The notes under the pieces: generated by a model | What the model saw: only the letters and a program-made list of their open reading frames with translations | Told to the model about the DNA's origin: nothing | Database searches by the model: none | Translations under genes and position numbers: made by a program | NCBI GenBank assembly: GCA_965153355.1 | Contig: OZ231126.1 | Span: 87,668,001-87,732,000, forward strand | Length of the DNA: 64,000 nt | Origin: Flaccisagitta enflata | Lineage: Eukaryota; Chaetognatha; Sagittoidea; Aphragmophora | Reading direction: 5' to 3' | In this document: piece by piece, positions 14,389-36,750 of the stretch | Layout of the letters: every line of letters begins with the position of its first letter | Numbering within the stretch: the first letter of the stretch is position 1

Positions 14389-15113
14389 ATGGTCACAAAA
14401 GCGTTACATGGTCAGCGGTACCCGATGCCCCTATGTAGTTGTATTTAGGAATAAGATGGTGAGAGGGGCAGCGGCCCCGGAGGAGCCAATGACCTACGAT
14501 TCCACATAAGGCAATTTTCTCCAGTTTTAGTTTTCTATCCATCTGAAGACATAATTTGTTGATCAATGGCCCAAATTTGAGGTCTGAGATGCCAGATATG
14601 GGGTCTTAGAGTCCTCATTTATTGCCAGAGCTGAGAAGAGTGATTCTGGCCTGGATGGGGAGGACATGGATAAATGAAGGTTTGAGAAGCTGATTTTGGG
14701 GGCTAATATGTCTGATTTTGGGTCTGGCAGCTCTGATTTAGGGTCTATCAGGGATCTGAGAGGTCTGCTTAGGGGTCAGAAAAGCCTAAATTGGGGTTTG
14801 AGAGGCTTCATTTTGATTTTGAAGCTTACTTTGGGATCTGAGAGGCCTAATTTGGGGTCTGAGAGGTCCAATCTAGGGTCTCAAAGGCTTACTTTGAGGT
14901 CTGAGAGGCCAAATTTGGAGTCTGAAAGGCCTGATTTTTGGTCTGAGCGGCCTGACATTGGTCTGAGAGGCCTATTTTAGGCATATAAAGGCTTGATTTT
15001 GTCTGGAAAGCCTGGTTAGAGGCTTGAGGGGGGATGGAAATCAGAATCCAGAGAAAATTTTCCTATGTGGAATCATTGGTCATTGGCCCCTCCGGGGCTG
15101 CTGCCCAAAAAGA
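14388..15113 (+). mobile_element. Hairpin-headed element, GGTCTGAGAGGCC core
   Basis: Head at 14388-14520 (ACATGGTCAGCGGTACCCGA). The core is about 25 bp units on GGGGTCTGAGAGGCCTAATT (14560-15010). The right end (15050-15113) is the reverse complement of about 60 bp of the head, ending CCGGGGCTGCTGCCCAAAAA. Confidence 0.8.
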
Positions 15114-15200
15114 AAGCAAGCAAGCAAGCAGACAAGCAAGAAAGAAATAAAGAAGGAAAGAAAGAAAGAAAACATAAAAGAAAGAAAACATGAAAGAAAT

Positions 15201-15714
15201 AAAAGAGAACAAGTCATCCAAGGATCGCACATGGTCAGTGGTTGTTGCCCTGCTTAAAGTGATTAGCTGAAGAAATGGAGTGAGAGTAGGGCAGCGGCCC
15301 CAAAGGGCCGATGTCCTGTAGGACACAGGGGTGAATTTCCAGACGTCCTGAGAGGGCGTATTTGAGGCCTTGGTAGCAACATTCCATGTTATTCAATAGG
15401 AATTTTGCATTTTTACAATTTCTCGTCAATTTACCATGTTATTTAGTGGGAATTGTACATCTTTCTCAATTTTCAATAATTTTTTATGTTATTCACTGGG
15501 AAGCATGCAACTTTTCCCTTCTTTGGAAATTTTCTTTGTTATTCAATGGGAGGGTTGTATTTTGTCAATTTCCCATATTATTCAATGGGAATTTGAGGCT
15601 TGAAAAGCTTCGGGCAGGGGATGTATATACGGACGGACGGACATTCGGACATCTGGAAATTTACCCTTGTCCTACAGTACATCGGCCCTTTGGGGCCGCT
15701 GCCCAAAAAGAGAA
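15201..15714 (+). mobile_element. Hairpin-headed element, copy 2 (TTATTCAATGGGAA core)
   Basis: Same head and core type as 496-962. The right end GGCCCTTTGGGGCCGCTGCC, then CAAAAAG, is intact. The head and right end together form a terminal inverted repeat. Confidence 0.8.
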
Positions 15715-15734
15715 ATAGGCGGGGAGGAAAAAGT

Positions 15735-15783
<49 letters not shown>

Positions 15784-15908
15784 GAGAGTTATCCACCTGG
15801 ACATCGCACGTCAGGGTCTTTTGATCGGAGAGGAATCACGGAATCTGAGAAATCGTTTGACGCCTTCCGACTTGCTTGAATCCATTATTTCCCGGTTGCC
15901 TTTTGTCA

Positions 15909-15944
<36 letters not shown>

Positions 15945-16266
15945 TCAACGTCTTTGATGTATCCGTCGCCCATATTGTCCTTCCAGGTTGTCATCATTAA
16001 TGCGCATGACTAATTAGATCTCCTGTCCCCATGGTACCGTCTCGTTTTTCGTCCCTTCCACATATGGTTCGCGTCTTCGGTCTCTTTTCTCGCTTCCGTT
16101 ATCATCGTGTCTCCCGACTCGAGCTTCGTCGGCCTTGAATGCCGTTACTTTTCACATCATCATCGTCGTCTTTATCGTCATCGTTGTCATCTTTGTCGTC
16201 GTCAATTTCTTCGTCGGTTCCTTCATTATGGCCATTGCCGCCATTTTCTGGCGGTCTCTCGACGCG

Positions 16267-16274
16267 TATAAAAA
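16267..16274 (+). promoter_or_regulatory. TATA box, candidate noggin promoter
   Basis: TATAAAAA lies in a CpG-rich stretch (about 16020-16290) and is the only good TATA motif between the preceding repeats and the noggin ATG. Transcription would start near 16297, giving a 5' UTR of about 390 bp. A (CGT)n tract (15908-15945) and GA repeats lie just upstream. Inferred from motif and position only. Confidence 0.5.
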
Positions 16275-16690
16275 CGGCGGAAATCTTTGCCATGGCACAA
16301 ATTTGTCAAACGTCCAAATTCTAGGACAATTCACAAAAAGACAACTGAATTCTCAAATTAAAAAAATTCTCAAATTAAAAAAAAAACAAAAAAAAACCTG
16401 AATACCTCGTCATCCAATCGACCGATCGCATCACACATTTTATCGTCAATTTTATCATTCTCACACTAAAGCCTTTTGCCTATCAAAACTTTTAGTTACC
16501 CTCACGATGTCAAACTAAAGAATAACATTGCGCACACCTTCTCTCAACGAAACATTTATCTACCTCACATTCTACAGCCTAGCAACAACCCAACTCAAAT
16601 CTCGAGTTAAAGCTTTCTTATCTTCAAATTTTGATCGATCTCTCGACGCTTCAAATATTTCGATAAACATTTTCTTATTAAGTTTGGAAA

Positions 16691-18468
16691 ATGGAGTCTG
16701 TTATCAAAACGTTGTCGACTAACTTTTCATTTCCATCGTGTTCGTCATCTTCCTTCTCGTCAAGGCCCCTTTCCTCATCATCCTCACCATCTTCGTCATT
16801 CCTCCGTTTCTTCGTTTCTTTTACGTTTCTCTCTTTCTTCTTCTTTTCTCCGTCTTTTCTTCGTGTCGTCGATTCTCTTCCATACGACACTCACTTCGAC
16901 TCGACCCACTCTTCCTCTTCTTCTCCCACCGATTTCCTGTCGACGCTCGACTTCCACGACGCCATGGGCAACGCCTTAGACTCTTCCGGTTCGCTACTAG
17001 ATGGGCTGCTTGGGGGCGGCGTTTCCGGCGTTCATCCCGCGGCCATTCATGGAGGCGCCGGCGTTGACGGCGGCGTCATCGGCGGCAACATCGGCGTCGG
17101 CAGTCATCCATCTTTGCTGCCGGAAGTTTCGGCGTCGAAACGGCGGCGTTTTTCCGGTGACGCCGAAAAGAATCAAATTCCGGATCCGTCTATTCATTCT
17201 TTTCTCAACGACTTCCATCATGATCCCTCCTCTTCCTCCTCATCCTCTTCTCCTTCTTCTTCTCCATCTTCATCCTCATCTTCCTCTTCCTCCTCTTATT
17301 CGCATCCTCATCGTGTCCCCGGTCCATTCCATCCTCCGATTGTTCATCTCATCGAAGAAAATGACTCCAGACTCGATCCTTCGGCGACGCATCTCGAAAA
17401 CCCCGATGCCCTCATGCAGGTAATGACCAATGCAGCCTTTTGCTTTCACGATGATGATGACAATGACGATAATGTTGATGATGAATGGGATGGTGAACGC
17501 TGATTACTAACACATGCGCCACATTTAGGCGGAAAATGATCTTCTGAGTGAGAATTAAGTCTAATTATTGTCGTTGAAAGCAAAAGAAAACCTCCACAAT
17601 TAAATGGAGAAAGTATATAACCTAAATTTGGGTCGCGATGGGCTTAAACAAGGACATAAAGATGTCCTATGGATGTAAGAAATAGTGTTTTGTATTTAAT
17701 CCCACATAAGCTGGATTTTAAGAACTGAATTTCTGCATTTTTTATTCATTGTCTATTTATCCAGTATTGCGCTTTTTAGGGGCCAAAAACTGTGCAGTAT
17801 TCAATCCAATTACTAAGAAATACTCAAATGCATGATTGTCAGTCAATTTTGATCACTCTCTGTTACTCAGGGTCCTGTAAAAGTCTTCTAAAAATGATCA
17901 ATTTCTTATAATTTCAAAGCGGGAAAGATCAGCAACATTTTGATATTGAAATTTCAACACTCTGGCTGAAATACCCTATTTATGAATTGAATTATGATTG
18001 AATCATAACACTAAATGAAAATTCTACTAAAAAGCTACCTCCAGTTCAAATTTCATAGTGCTGGAGTAATATTCACTATGGTAACTATGTTCCCACATTT
18101 TCCGCCTAAATGTGGCGCATGTGTTATCTTGACTCCTTTTATTGAGCATGATAATATTTTTACTGATCAGGATAATATTTGTGATGCGTGTGATTTGTTT
18201 GTGATCATGCTGAATATTGCTGGCGACAGAGGAGGTGCAGAATTACAGAACGAGTATAAGCCTAACCCAATTGTCAATCACTTAATGTCTTGAATTTTCA
18301 ACTCTGAATTTCAGATTTTGGGTTCTGAGAACTTCATCGCTGATTTTATGTCCATTAACGATCCTTCGGCCGGGCCAGACTCAGTGGACCTCATCCTCAA
18401 ACCAAACAGGTAATTAAGCAACCAACATGAACCACCGACCAACCGATCGACCAAGAAATGGAACAGCC

Positions 18469-18523
<55 letters not shown>

Positions 18524-18786
18524 TCTTTCTCTCATCATTCTCATAATCAGAATCCAAATCAATGAAATCATTATCATTACGCAATTACCATGTGTACATT
18601 CATAGCGATTATCACAATTGTCGACTGATTTTCTCTCATTGTTCATTTATTTTCTAGATGGGAATCGAGTTCGTTCGAAAGCGACGTCAATCGACTTTTG
18701 GAGGAAGATCAAAAACTTTTAGCCTCAAAAGTCGGACAAAAGATCAAGAAACGCCTTTCTAATCTCCTTTTCGAGTAAGAAAGAAG

Positions 18787-18826
<40 letters not shown>

Positions 18827-18852
18827 AATCTCCTTTTCGAGTAAGAAAGAAG

Positions 18853-18944
<92 letters not shown>

Positions 18945-19339
18945 GCTGTCGTTGTAGATTAATTTGGTGATTGAGTAGCGTCCTTAATGTAGATCATTTT
19001 AACTAAATCCCCATTTTCCTTCTTTTCCACAGATACACTTCTTGCCCCGTCTTATACTCTTGGAAAGACATGGGCTCCCGTTTTTGGCCTCGTTACGTTC
19101 GCGAAGGTTCCTGTAGCCAAGAAAAGTCATGCAGCTTCCCGGCTGGAATGACCTGCAAACCGGCGGAACAAAGTCATCTGACGTTGCTGCGATTCTACTG
19201 CGGCACGAGACGTTGGGGCAGAGCAGAACCAGCCATGCAGCAACATCTGCAGCAACAAACCAAAGAGCAACTGCAAGCCAACTGCAGATGGATCACCATT
19301 CAATATCCCATCATTACAAAATGTTCGTGTGGGTGCTAG
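16691..19339 (+). CDS. nog: Noggin homologue (secreted BMP antagonist), four coding exons, 415 aa
   Basis: Coding exons are 16691-17419, 18315-18409, 18658-18774 and 19033-19339 (stop included); all junctions are GT-AG and phases agree (0, 2, 2). Noggin is a secreted cystine-knot dimer that binds BMP ligands outside the cell. The C-terminal exon has the family signature: [19 protein letters not shown], then GSC, KSC, a CKP motif, and an end of [13 protein letters not shown]; nine cysteines follow the last junction, as expected. Residues about 215-231 ([16 protein letters not shown]) match the conserved N-terminal BMP-contact segment (PLVDLIEHPDPIFDP type). A basic patch KIKKRL precedes the knot. 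An in-frame stop 12 bp upstream supports the ATG. Oddities: vertebrate noggin is near 230 aa. The extra length is Ser-rich (residues 17-36 and 179-203) and Gly-rich (107-137), and the Cys5-Cys6 loop is 27 residues instead of about 8. The hydrophobic stretch at 37-57 probably serves as signal peptide or signal anchor. Confidence 0.95.
17509..18126. mobile_element. Short inverted-repeat element in noggin intron 1
   Basis: A terminal inverted repeat of about 31 bp (core ACATGCGCCACATTTAGGCG) begins near 17509 and returns reversed, ending near 18126. The interior does not pair, as in a non-autonomous cut-and-paste element. A 92-codon open frame (18015-18293) overlaps its right end but resembles nothing I know. 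The element starts within 100 bp of exon 1's donor. Confidence 0.6.
18764..18956 (+). repeat. (TTG)n tract with a duplicated copy of the noggin exon 3 donor
   Basis: Right after the exon 3 donor comes (TTG)n. The last bases of exon 3 plus donor (AATCTCCTTTTCGAGTAAGA) then recur exactly near 18827, followed by a second (TTG)n that drifts to (GTC)n. The intron therefore holds two identical exon-end/donor units. Confidence 0.85.
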
Positions 19340-19405
19340 AGATGATGTGTGGGTGGAGAGGGTGGTGGGATGGGGTGGTAATGAGAGGAGAGGGGTGTTT
19401 TTGAG

Positions 19406-20158
19406 GATACACTTTTTTCCTTTTATAAGCACGCACCTTTTTTGGCTGAGGCTGAGTGTGCTTAGCAAAATCTTACTCATGAATATGAGGCTTAAAAGTG
19501 CGTGCTTATCACATATTGGTGTACAATTGTCCTATTTAGTATAAAATGTAGTATAGTATAGAATATAGTTTAGAATAGAATACAGTAAAGAACATATTCA
19601 ATGTAGAATATCAACAGTGCCAGTATCTTTCATTGATATATAAGTTTTTTGATTAAATAAAAACTTTTTTAAAATGATATTCAATATTATGATAAATTAT
19701 TCTTATGTGGAGCTTACTTATAATTTGTAACAAACATGAATTATAATTAACAATCATATTAAAGCATCAGATCAATATAATTAGATATTATAAGATATGT
19801 TTTTAAAAGATTTCATGTAATCAAATCATTTCATCTATATTAAAATCCTGAATATATTGAAGGTTGGGCCTGATCATAGGTATTTTTACTAACTGAAGTA
19901 TTAAAATGAAAACCTACTGAAATCATTTAAAAGTGTAAATTCTGATTATTGAAGTAACTATCAATTTTAAAAAAAAATTCTAACAAAGATTTAAGAGATC
20001 TTTATATCAATATTGTTTTTAAATCTTCACTCTTTTCACCAATTTTTTTCTCAATGGAAATTCTTAGCTTGGAGCGTGCTTCGCATTGTGCTTAGATTTT
20101 TTGAATATTTGAGGCTGGGCGTTCTTATAAACTTGGTGCTTATAAAATAAAAAAAGTG
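19406..20158. mobile_element. Inverted-repeat element 3' of noggin
   Basis: The left end (ACACTTTTTT, then CTTTTATAAGCAC) is mirrored at the right end (GTGCTTATAAAATAAAAAAA, then GTGT). Just inside both ends are GAGGCT and CTTAG motifs near GTGCTTAG. The interior is A/T-rich and non-coding. It shares inner motifs with the elements at 42873-43316 and 46650-47140. Confidence 0.55.
19656..19661 (+). promoter_or_regulatory. nog: Candidate polyadenylation signal of noggin (AATAAA)
   Basis: A canonical AATAAA lies 317 bp after the noggin stop, followed by an A/T-rich run. It falls inside the inverted-repeat element at 19406-20158, so the element may supply the transcript end. Confidence 0.4.
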
Positions 20159-20865
20159 TAGCGATTGATGGGGAGGTGGTAGGCCTGGCAATCACCGGAC
20201 ACGCGGTATGGATAAGATGGATGGGATGGAATGGTGGTGGAGGGGGGGGAGGATTGGGAATTAGATGCTTGCCATTTGAACGGATATGAAAGTAAGGATT
20301 CGTTGGGTGAATCAGGATTGCACCATTGGATGAGAGCGATGGGTAATGACGCGATGGTCGCATCTTGGTTCGCATGATTTATTCTGCTAAGTTATTATTG
20401 TCTGACTATTATTGTTTCTATTTTACGCATATCCTTTGATCCTAAATGTTGTTCACTTCCCCCTTTACGTGTTGGAAATTACAGTGGTGATCTCAAATGG
20501 TCCTAGACATACAAAGGATACAATTATATCGGTCGATGATTTATTTCCTGTGAGTTATTTCGTGCAAAGTGTGATATACGTTGTTATTAATATTTTTCAT
20601 CGTTGGTTTGTCTTTTGATCGCGCTTCATCATAAAACAATAACGAACTGGACAAATACAGTAATATGAAATCTGTTTTACACGTTATTTTTGGCGTCATT
20701 GAGTCAAACGTTTCAGTTGCTTGTAGGGCCCAACAAAACTTGAAGGTGAGACCTTCCTTTAAAAATTGGCTCACATTACTGATTACTTTCTTCAACATCA
20801 TTTAACTTTTAAAGACATATTCTTCACTAAAACTGCACTCCATGTGCGCTGTTGGTATTCGAACA

Positions 20866-20887
20866 CACACACACGCACACACACACA

Positions 20888-20979
<92 letters not shown>
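20866..20979. repeat. (CA)n tract
   Basis: About 110 bp of CA. Apart from this and the CAGTACGATGG element, 20160-21340 shows nothing I recognise. Confidence 0.95.
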
Positions 20980-20981
<2 letters not shown>

Positions 20982-21346
20982 AAGCATCATATCTTATTAA
21001 AGTACCACAAATATTCACACAGACAGATAAACAGAAGGCCCTGCAAACAGCCACCCGTTCACGGCGAGGCGCACGCACATACCACTCGAAAAAAAGACGC
21101 ACCTGTTTATAAATTAACAAAACAGGTATGAAAATTAATTTGAACTTTTTTCTAAGAAGACATTTTGAAAGATTTTTGAAAAATCTTTCAATCTAGACTA
21201 ATCCCAGCTCTATGTCTCAAACGGTTTAGAAGCTAGAGCCTTGCAAAGAGAAGAACTAATTTGCTAAAATGCATTTTTTCGTAGGAATAAATCTGAAATG
21301 GGCAACATTTTCACTCATTTTACTCATTTCTAAACGAAAAAAGATA

Positions 21347-21928
21347 CAGTACGATGGGAGCAACGACGACATAGACTGTAGGATAGATTTTAGGTATCTT
21401 AATCTTATTTGTATCATGAAATATTTGAGATCTAGGGTAATTAAAGGTTGCCTTATTGAGTGAAAATGTTTGCATCTCTCAAACTTTAACTCGCGACTTG
21501 ACCTCATCAAGACTTCATTTTTCAAAGTTCTCGGGTGGAAAATTTTATATGGTTTTGAAAAAAATTTAGCTCAATCAGTCTATTTTTACAGATTTTATGG
21601 CCATTTTAAGTTTTGCCCAAAAATTAATTTGCATACTTTTTGTTTATTAAACATAGCCTGAAAACCTGTAAAAATAATCCGATTGAGCTGATTTTTTTTT
21701 CAAAATTATATAAAATTTTTCGCCTGCTCTACTAAAATTGGTAAGAACCTTGAAAAATGAAGTCTTGGTGAGGTCAAGTCACAAGTTTAGGTTTAAGAGA
21801 CGCAAATGCATTCACTCAATAGAGCAACCTTTAATTAGCCTAGAACACAAAGATTTCATGATACAATAAAAATTAGGATACCTTAAATCTATCCTCCAGC
21901 CTAGGTCGTCATTACTCCCATCGTACTG
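21347..21928. mobile_element. Palindromic fold-back element, CAGTACGATGGGAGCAA family
   Basis: 582 bp, flanked by TA on both sides. It starts CAGTACGATGGGAGCAA, ends TTACTCCCATCGTACTG, and has arms that pair to near the centre (about 21640). Confidence 0.85.
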
Positions 21929-22961
21929 TAGCAATACCAGATTGGCGCCAAATGAAAGAACTTTCGAAGGGCTTTCAGATGACCTAAGATTTTGATAGGT
22001 TTTTCTTTGATTCATAGATAAAATTAGCCATCAAAAAGTGTGTCTTTTTTTAGTCGTATGGTATCAGGGATGTGGAATCGATAGACCGCTTCTATTTTTG
22101 TTGATGGGATAGTATTTGAACTACAAAATGGATGCGGAAGCGAAAGCGGCGGAAGCGGCATAAAAATCGACCGCTTCCTCATCTCTAGCACACATGCTGA
22201 CAAACAAGCAAAAAAAAATACGCATGCGCACACATGAGCGCAAGCCATCGCCCACCGATATAAACACTGTTCATCTGTACTCATGATGGGTTGCACGTTA
22301 TAAATATTTAAAGTGGACATAACTGGACTTGAATAAACTGATGTAAAGTGTCACCTCCGTCACCGGCAGCCGGGTTATTCATCGACATTTCGGCCAATCA
22401 CAAACGAGGGAAGAGAGTCATTTTGGCCAATCAGGGATGACCTAATGTCTCACGAGGCAGAAGCGAGGCGCGTGTCGGTAAAATTTCTCTATTTTCAATG
22501 GAAAAGTTAAAATTAGTTGTTTTTTTTTAATATAGGAGCCTCGAGAAGAAAACTGGTTAATGACGATTTGAGGTATACACACAAAACATGGTCTCGACAG
22601 GCAAAATGAGGTCAAACTGAGAATCAGTTTATTGTACTTTTTTTTCTATTTCTAGGTCAAATTTTAAAATCTATCTTCCTTGATTTTGAGACGAGATTCA
22701 ACTGATTGAGAACCTGGTTTTGAAGTAACCTTCTCACTTTTATGGTTTCCTTCCCCCCCACCCTTCATTGCACTACAACGACCCGTCAGCGACAACGACA
22801 ACAACTGGGACTTCGTAGTACTGGCAGTAAAGATGTTTAACGGTCATCAATGAATGGTTTATTAATCGTTTGAATAGTAATAAAACATCGAAATAGTTAA
22901 ATGTTACCAAAAAAGGCGGCTAACCGCCGACCGGAAAAAGTCGTAAATGGCTGTTGTTTTT

Positions 22962-23130
22962 TAGTCGCGGACACGCGACTCTACACGTTGCCGTGTCGGT
23001 CCGTCGGTCGGTAGGTCGGTATGTCAGTCGGTCGGTCCGTCAGTCACATTTTTCAATTCCGAGTGGTTTTTGCATTACTGCTCCTGCCCAACCGTCCGCG
23101 ACTGGATTGCCGTGTATCCGGCCTTGTTTT
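22962..23130 (-). mobile_element. Short GACC-type element, reversed
   Basis: GTCGCGGACACGCGAC end, GGTCGGTCC tract, GCTCCTGCCCAACCGTCCGC, then GTGTATCCGGCCTTG. It is closest to 36612-36750, sharing the GCCGTGTCGGTCCGTC block. Confidence 0.75.
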
Positions 23131-23253
23131 CAGTGCATGTTTGTCTGTGTGTACATCTCATCAGACTCATGATATCTGGTTGATTGCTTGTCTGTTTTTG
23201 CTATTCAATCTCTGTCTCTCTGTGTCTCTTTTCTCCTCTCAGTCTTCCTCCGT

Positions 23254-23315
<62 letters not shown>

Positions 23316-23339
23316 TACAATTTATAGAATTAAATCTTT

Positions 23340-23970
23340 TTTTAGGTGCGACAAGGCACCTCTATAACTGGCTGTGTCCGTCGGTTATTCGGTCGGTCGG
23401 TCGGTCTGTCAATAACGCATTCGTACGACGATCCACACGTGCACACATCGCACCTTATTGGCCCACTTGGCCTTGTTTCTTGAGACGTGGTGGCCAACCT
23501 ATTAAGATTTTTTTCATTTCAAATATTGCATCAGATTCTCTTTTTCTTTCACAGTTCATGAAAGTCACAGTATAGCATCAGATTCATGCATTATAAGATA
23601 TTTGAAGAAAACAAGGTCATTGGACCTAAGTCGCGTGCGTCGGCATTTTCACAAAAGGTTGAACAAACAGACAGGCAGACAGACTAAAATTTTCAAAAGG
23701 ACCAGTTCTTATCGATACTTCAAAAGCTTTAAAAAGTCAGAAACGCCTTTTAAACAACTTTGAGACCGACGGACCAACGGACGGACCGACCGACCAAAAA
23801 GTGGCTTATGGAGTCGCGCAGCACGCGACTAATATTTTTCTAGGTGGGACAAAGCACCTCTATAACTGGCTGTGTCCGTTGGTCGGTCGGTTGGTTGGTC
23901 TGTTGGGTAACGCATTCGTCCGACGATCCACACGTCGCACCTTATTGGCCTACTTAGCCTTGTTTATAGG
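23340..23970. mobile_element. Cluster of three short GACC-type elements
   Basis: 23340-23480 and 23838-23970 share GCACCTCTATAACTGGCTGT and an end GCACCTTATTGGCC. Between them, 23612-23834 is in the opposite orientation (AACAAGGTCATTGGACCTAA ... GTCGCGCAGCACGCGAC). Confidence 0.7.
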
Positions 23971-24208
23971 TAATTAGATAAAAGATTCCTCTATTGTCAG
24001 CATGTGCCAGATATTACCAGTTAACGGTGATCTACAGGCAATTTTGACTGGAGGTCGATGATCAATACTAATAGAAATAAAGGACAATAGTGCAGTCTGG
24101 ATGAATGGATTGTAGGACTAACAGGTCCGTCGTCTTTTTTATAATGTTGTTACGTTTATCGTATTCTTAGGTGTTCCTGGTTTGTTTTGTTTTTTCTAAC
24201 TGTCCTTT

Positions 24209-24213
24209 CTTGT

Positions 24214-24257
<44 letters not shown>

Positions 24258-24262
24258 TCATT

Positions 24263-24293
<31 letters not shown>

Positions 24294-24300
24294 TCTTTCT
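24209..24300. repeat. (TTTC)n and (GCTT)n
   Basis: TTTC tetramers pass into GCTT and back. Confidence 0.95.
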
Positions 24301-24480
24301 TCCTATTTAGCCACTTTTTTGCTTGCCTCACCATTCTTTTAGCTGTCAATTACTGTCCGTATCGCTGTTAACCAGATGCTCTCTCTCTCTCTCTCTCTCT
24401 CTCATATCTGGTCCCGCCGCTAAGCCTGTTCCTTCCATCTCTGGCCGGCTCGGACCCTCTTATCGTACCCACGCGCCGGC

Positions 24481-24546
24481 TATTTTAAGGCCGAAATTTG
24501 CCGATTGGAGCTTCTTTAGTCTTCGACGTCTCGGATTCCAGTCGCG
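24481..24546 (+). promoter_or_regulatory. Candidate TATA-like motif and 5' non-coding exon of the methyltransferase gene
   Basis: A GC-richer island (24400-24546) contains TATTTTAAG and ends with a possible donor (GCG/GTGAAA) at 24546/24547. An upstream non-coding exon is needed because the ATG at 25227 abuts an acceptor. Position and composition fit, but nothing else supports it. Confidence 0.3.
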
Positions 24547-25226
24547 GTGAAAAAAAGAAGAGAAAAAAAAAAGAACAATTTTTTTTTTGTCTCTTTTAAG
24601 TCAAAAGACAAAAGAACAAAAGTAAGTCACAAGTAATTTTCAGACAATCAGGATGTTAGATAAACGCAATCATTTTACTAGAAAAGACACTTGTTACAAA
24701 CTGGGTCGGTCGGTTGTGCGGTCGGTCGGTTGTCTGATTGTCGGTCTCCCACATTAAACGGTCATTTTAAGAAAACAATCCACACTCTTTTACCTAACGT
24801 TTACATCTTCCACTTCATTATAATCGCGTGGTTGCAACTTGATCAATTGCTTTGTATTTCCCTTTAATTCGTCGATCGGTCAGTCAGTTGGTCCATGTTT
24901 CGCGGATTTTCGTGTGTGCTGTCCACGTCCAGCCACACGTAATAGAATCGCTCAAACGGATCGCTATCTTATCTGTTTGACGCACACACGGGTACCTGTC
25001 ACTATTCTGTACGTCTGTCAGTCCGTATGTCGTTCTCTCTCTCATATTCCGTTTGAAAAAATTTTTTTCTTCATTTTGTTGTTGTTCATTTCTTCATTTC
25101 CTATCATTCCCGTTTTCATTTTATCAATACCTGTCATTCCTGTTATTCATTTTGTTATTTCCAGTTATTGATGTTGTTCATTTTGTCATTTCCAGTTATT
25201 GATGTTGTTCATTTTTTTGCTTTTAG

Positions 25227-36011
<10,785 letters not shown>

Positions 36012-36611
36012 AGAGGAAGAGGAGCGCTGAGGAGAGGACCTCTGAAGAGAGGAAGATGAAAGGGGGAAGAGGAGGAAAAGAGCGCTGAGGATTGGAAGAG
36101 CAGATGAGAGAGGGAAGAGGATGAAGAGGAGTATTGAGGATGAGGAAGAGTAGGATGAAGATGCGGGAGATGAAGTAATATTTGCCGGGTTCTCTTTCTA
36201 AAAAAGTGAAGTTGATTTATGAAATTTCAAAGGGCATTACCAAAAAAAAAAAGCAGAGAAAGTTTCATCTGATTTGTTCTATTTCTTGCACTCACTCTAC
36301 CCAGAGGAACTCTCATTTTTGTAATTACCATTTCTATTCATTTTATGCTCTTTTTACCGAACTTCATCGTCGAAAACGTTAGGTTGATTTGAATTTATAT
36401 TCCCAATTAATGTCCACATGACTATCCTTTCATATCCCGTCCAGGATGCAACGGCAAAGATTTGTTCGTCATTTATAACTTCAATTTGATTAAATCTAAT
36501 TGAATGAATATGAACTCGGTTTGCAGCTCGTCCTCGAAACTTGTTGAAGATGAAGGTTCTGGAGTTTCTTTATTCTCTGCTGAATGCTGTTTCTGATCTT
36601 ATCTCTTTTTT

Positions 36612-36750
36612 AGTCGCAGACACGCGACTCAATACCTTGCCGTGTCGGTCCGTCCGTCGGTCCGTAACATTAAATTGTGGGCGGTTTTCGCATAACCGCT
36701 CCTGCCCAACCATCCGCGACTGGATTGCCGTGTATCCGGCCTTATTTTTT
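36612..36750 (-). mobile_element. Short GACC-type element downstream of the methyltransferase gene
   Basis: GTCGCAGACACGCGAC end, a short GTCC tract, GCTCCTGCCCAACCATCCGC and GTGTATCCGGCCTTA. About 600 bp after the methyltransferase stop. Confidence 0.75.

Noticed and set aside
12903-14396. 497-codon minus-strand frame rich in Phe, Leu and Ser, resembling a membrane protein
   Set aside because: It is the complement of the polypurine tract (GAAA/GGAA). Hydrophobicity comes from TTT, TTC and CTT codons and no domain is present.
16135-16401. 88-codon frame upstream of noggin
   Set aside because: It spans the TATA box and promoter region; overlapping frames on both strands are equally open because of (GTC)n-like composition.
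18015-18293. 92-codon frame with several cysteines in noggin intron 1
   Set aside because: It crosses the end of an inverted-repeat element, has no recognisable domain, and ends just before noggin exon 2.
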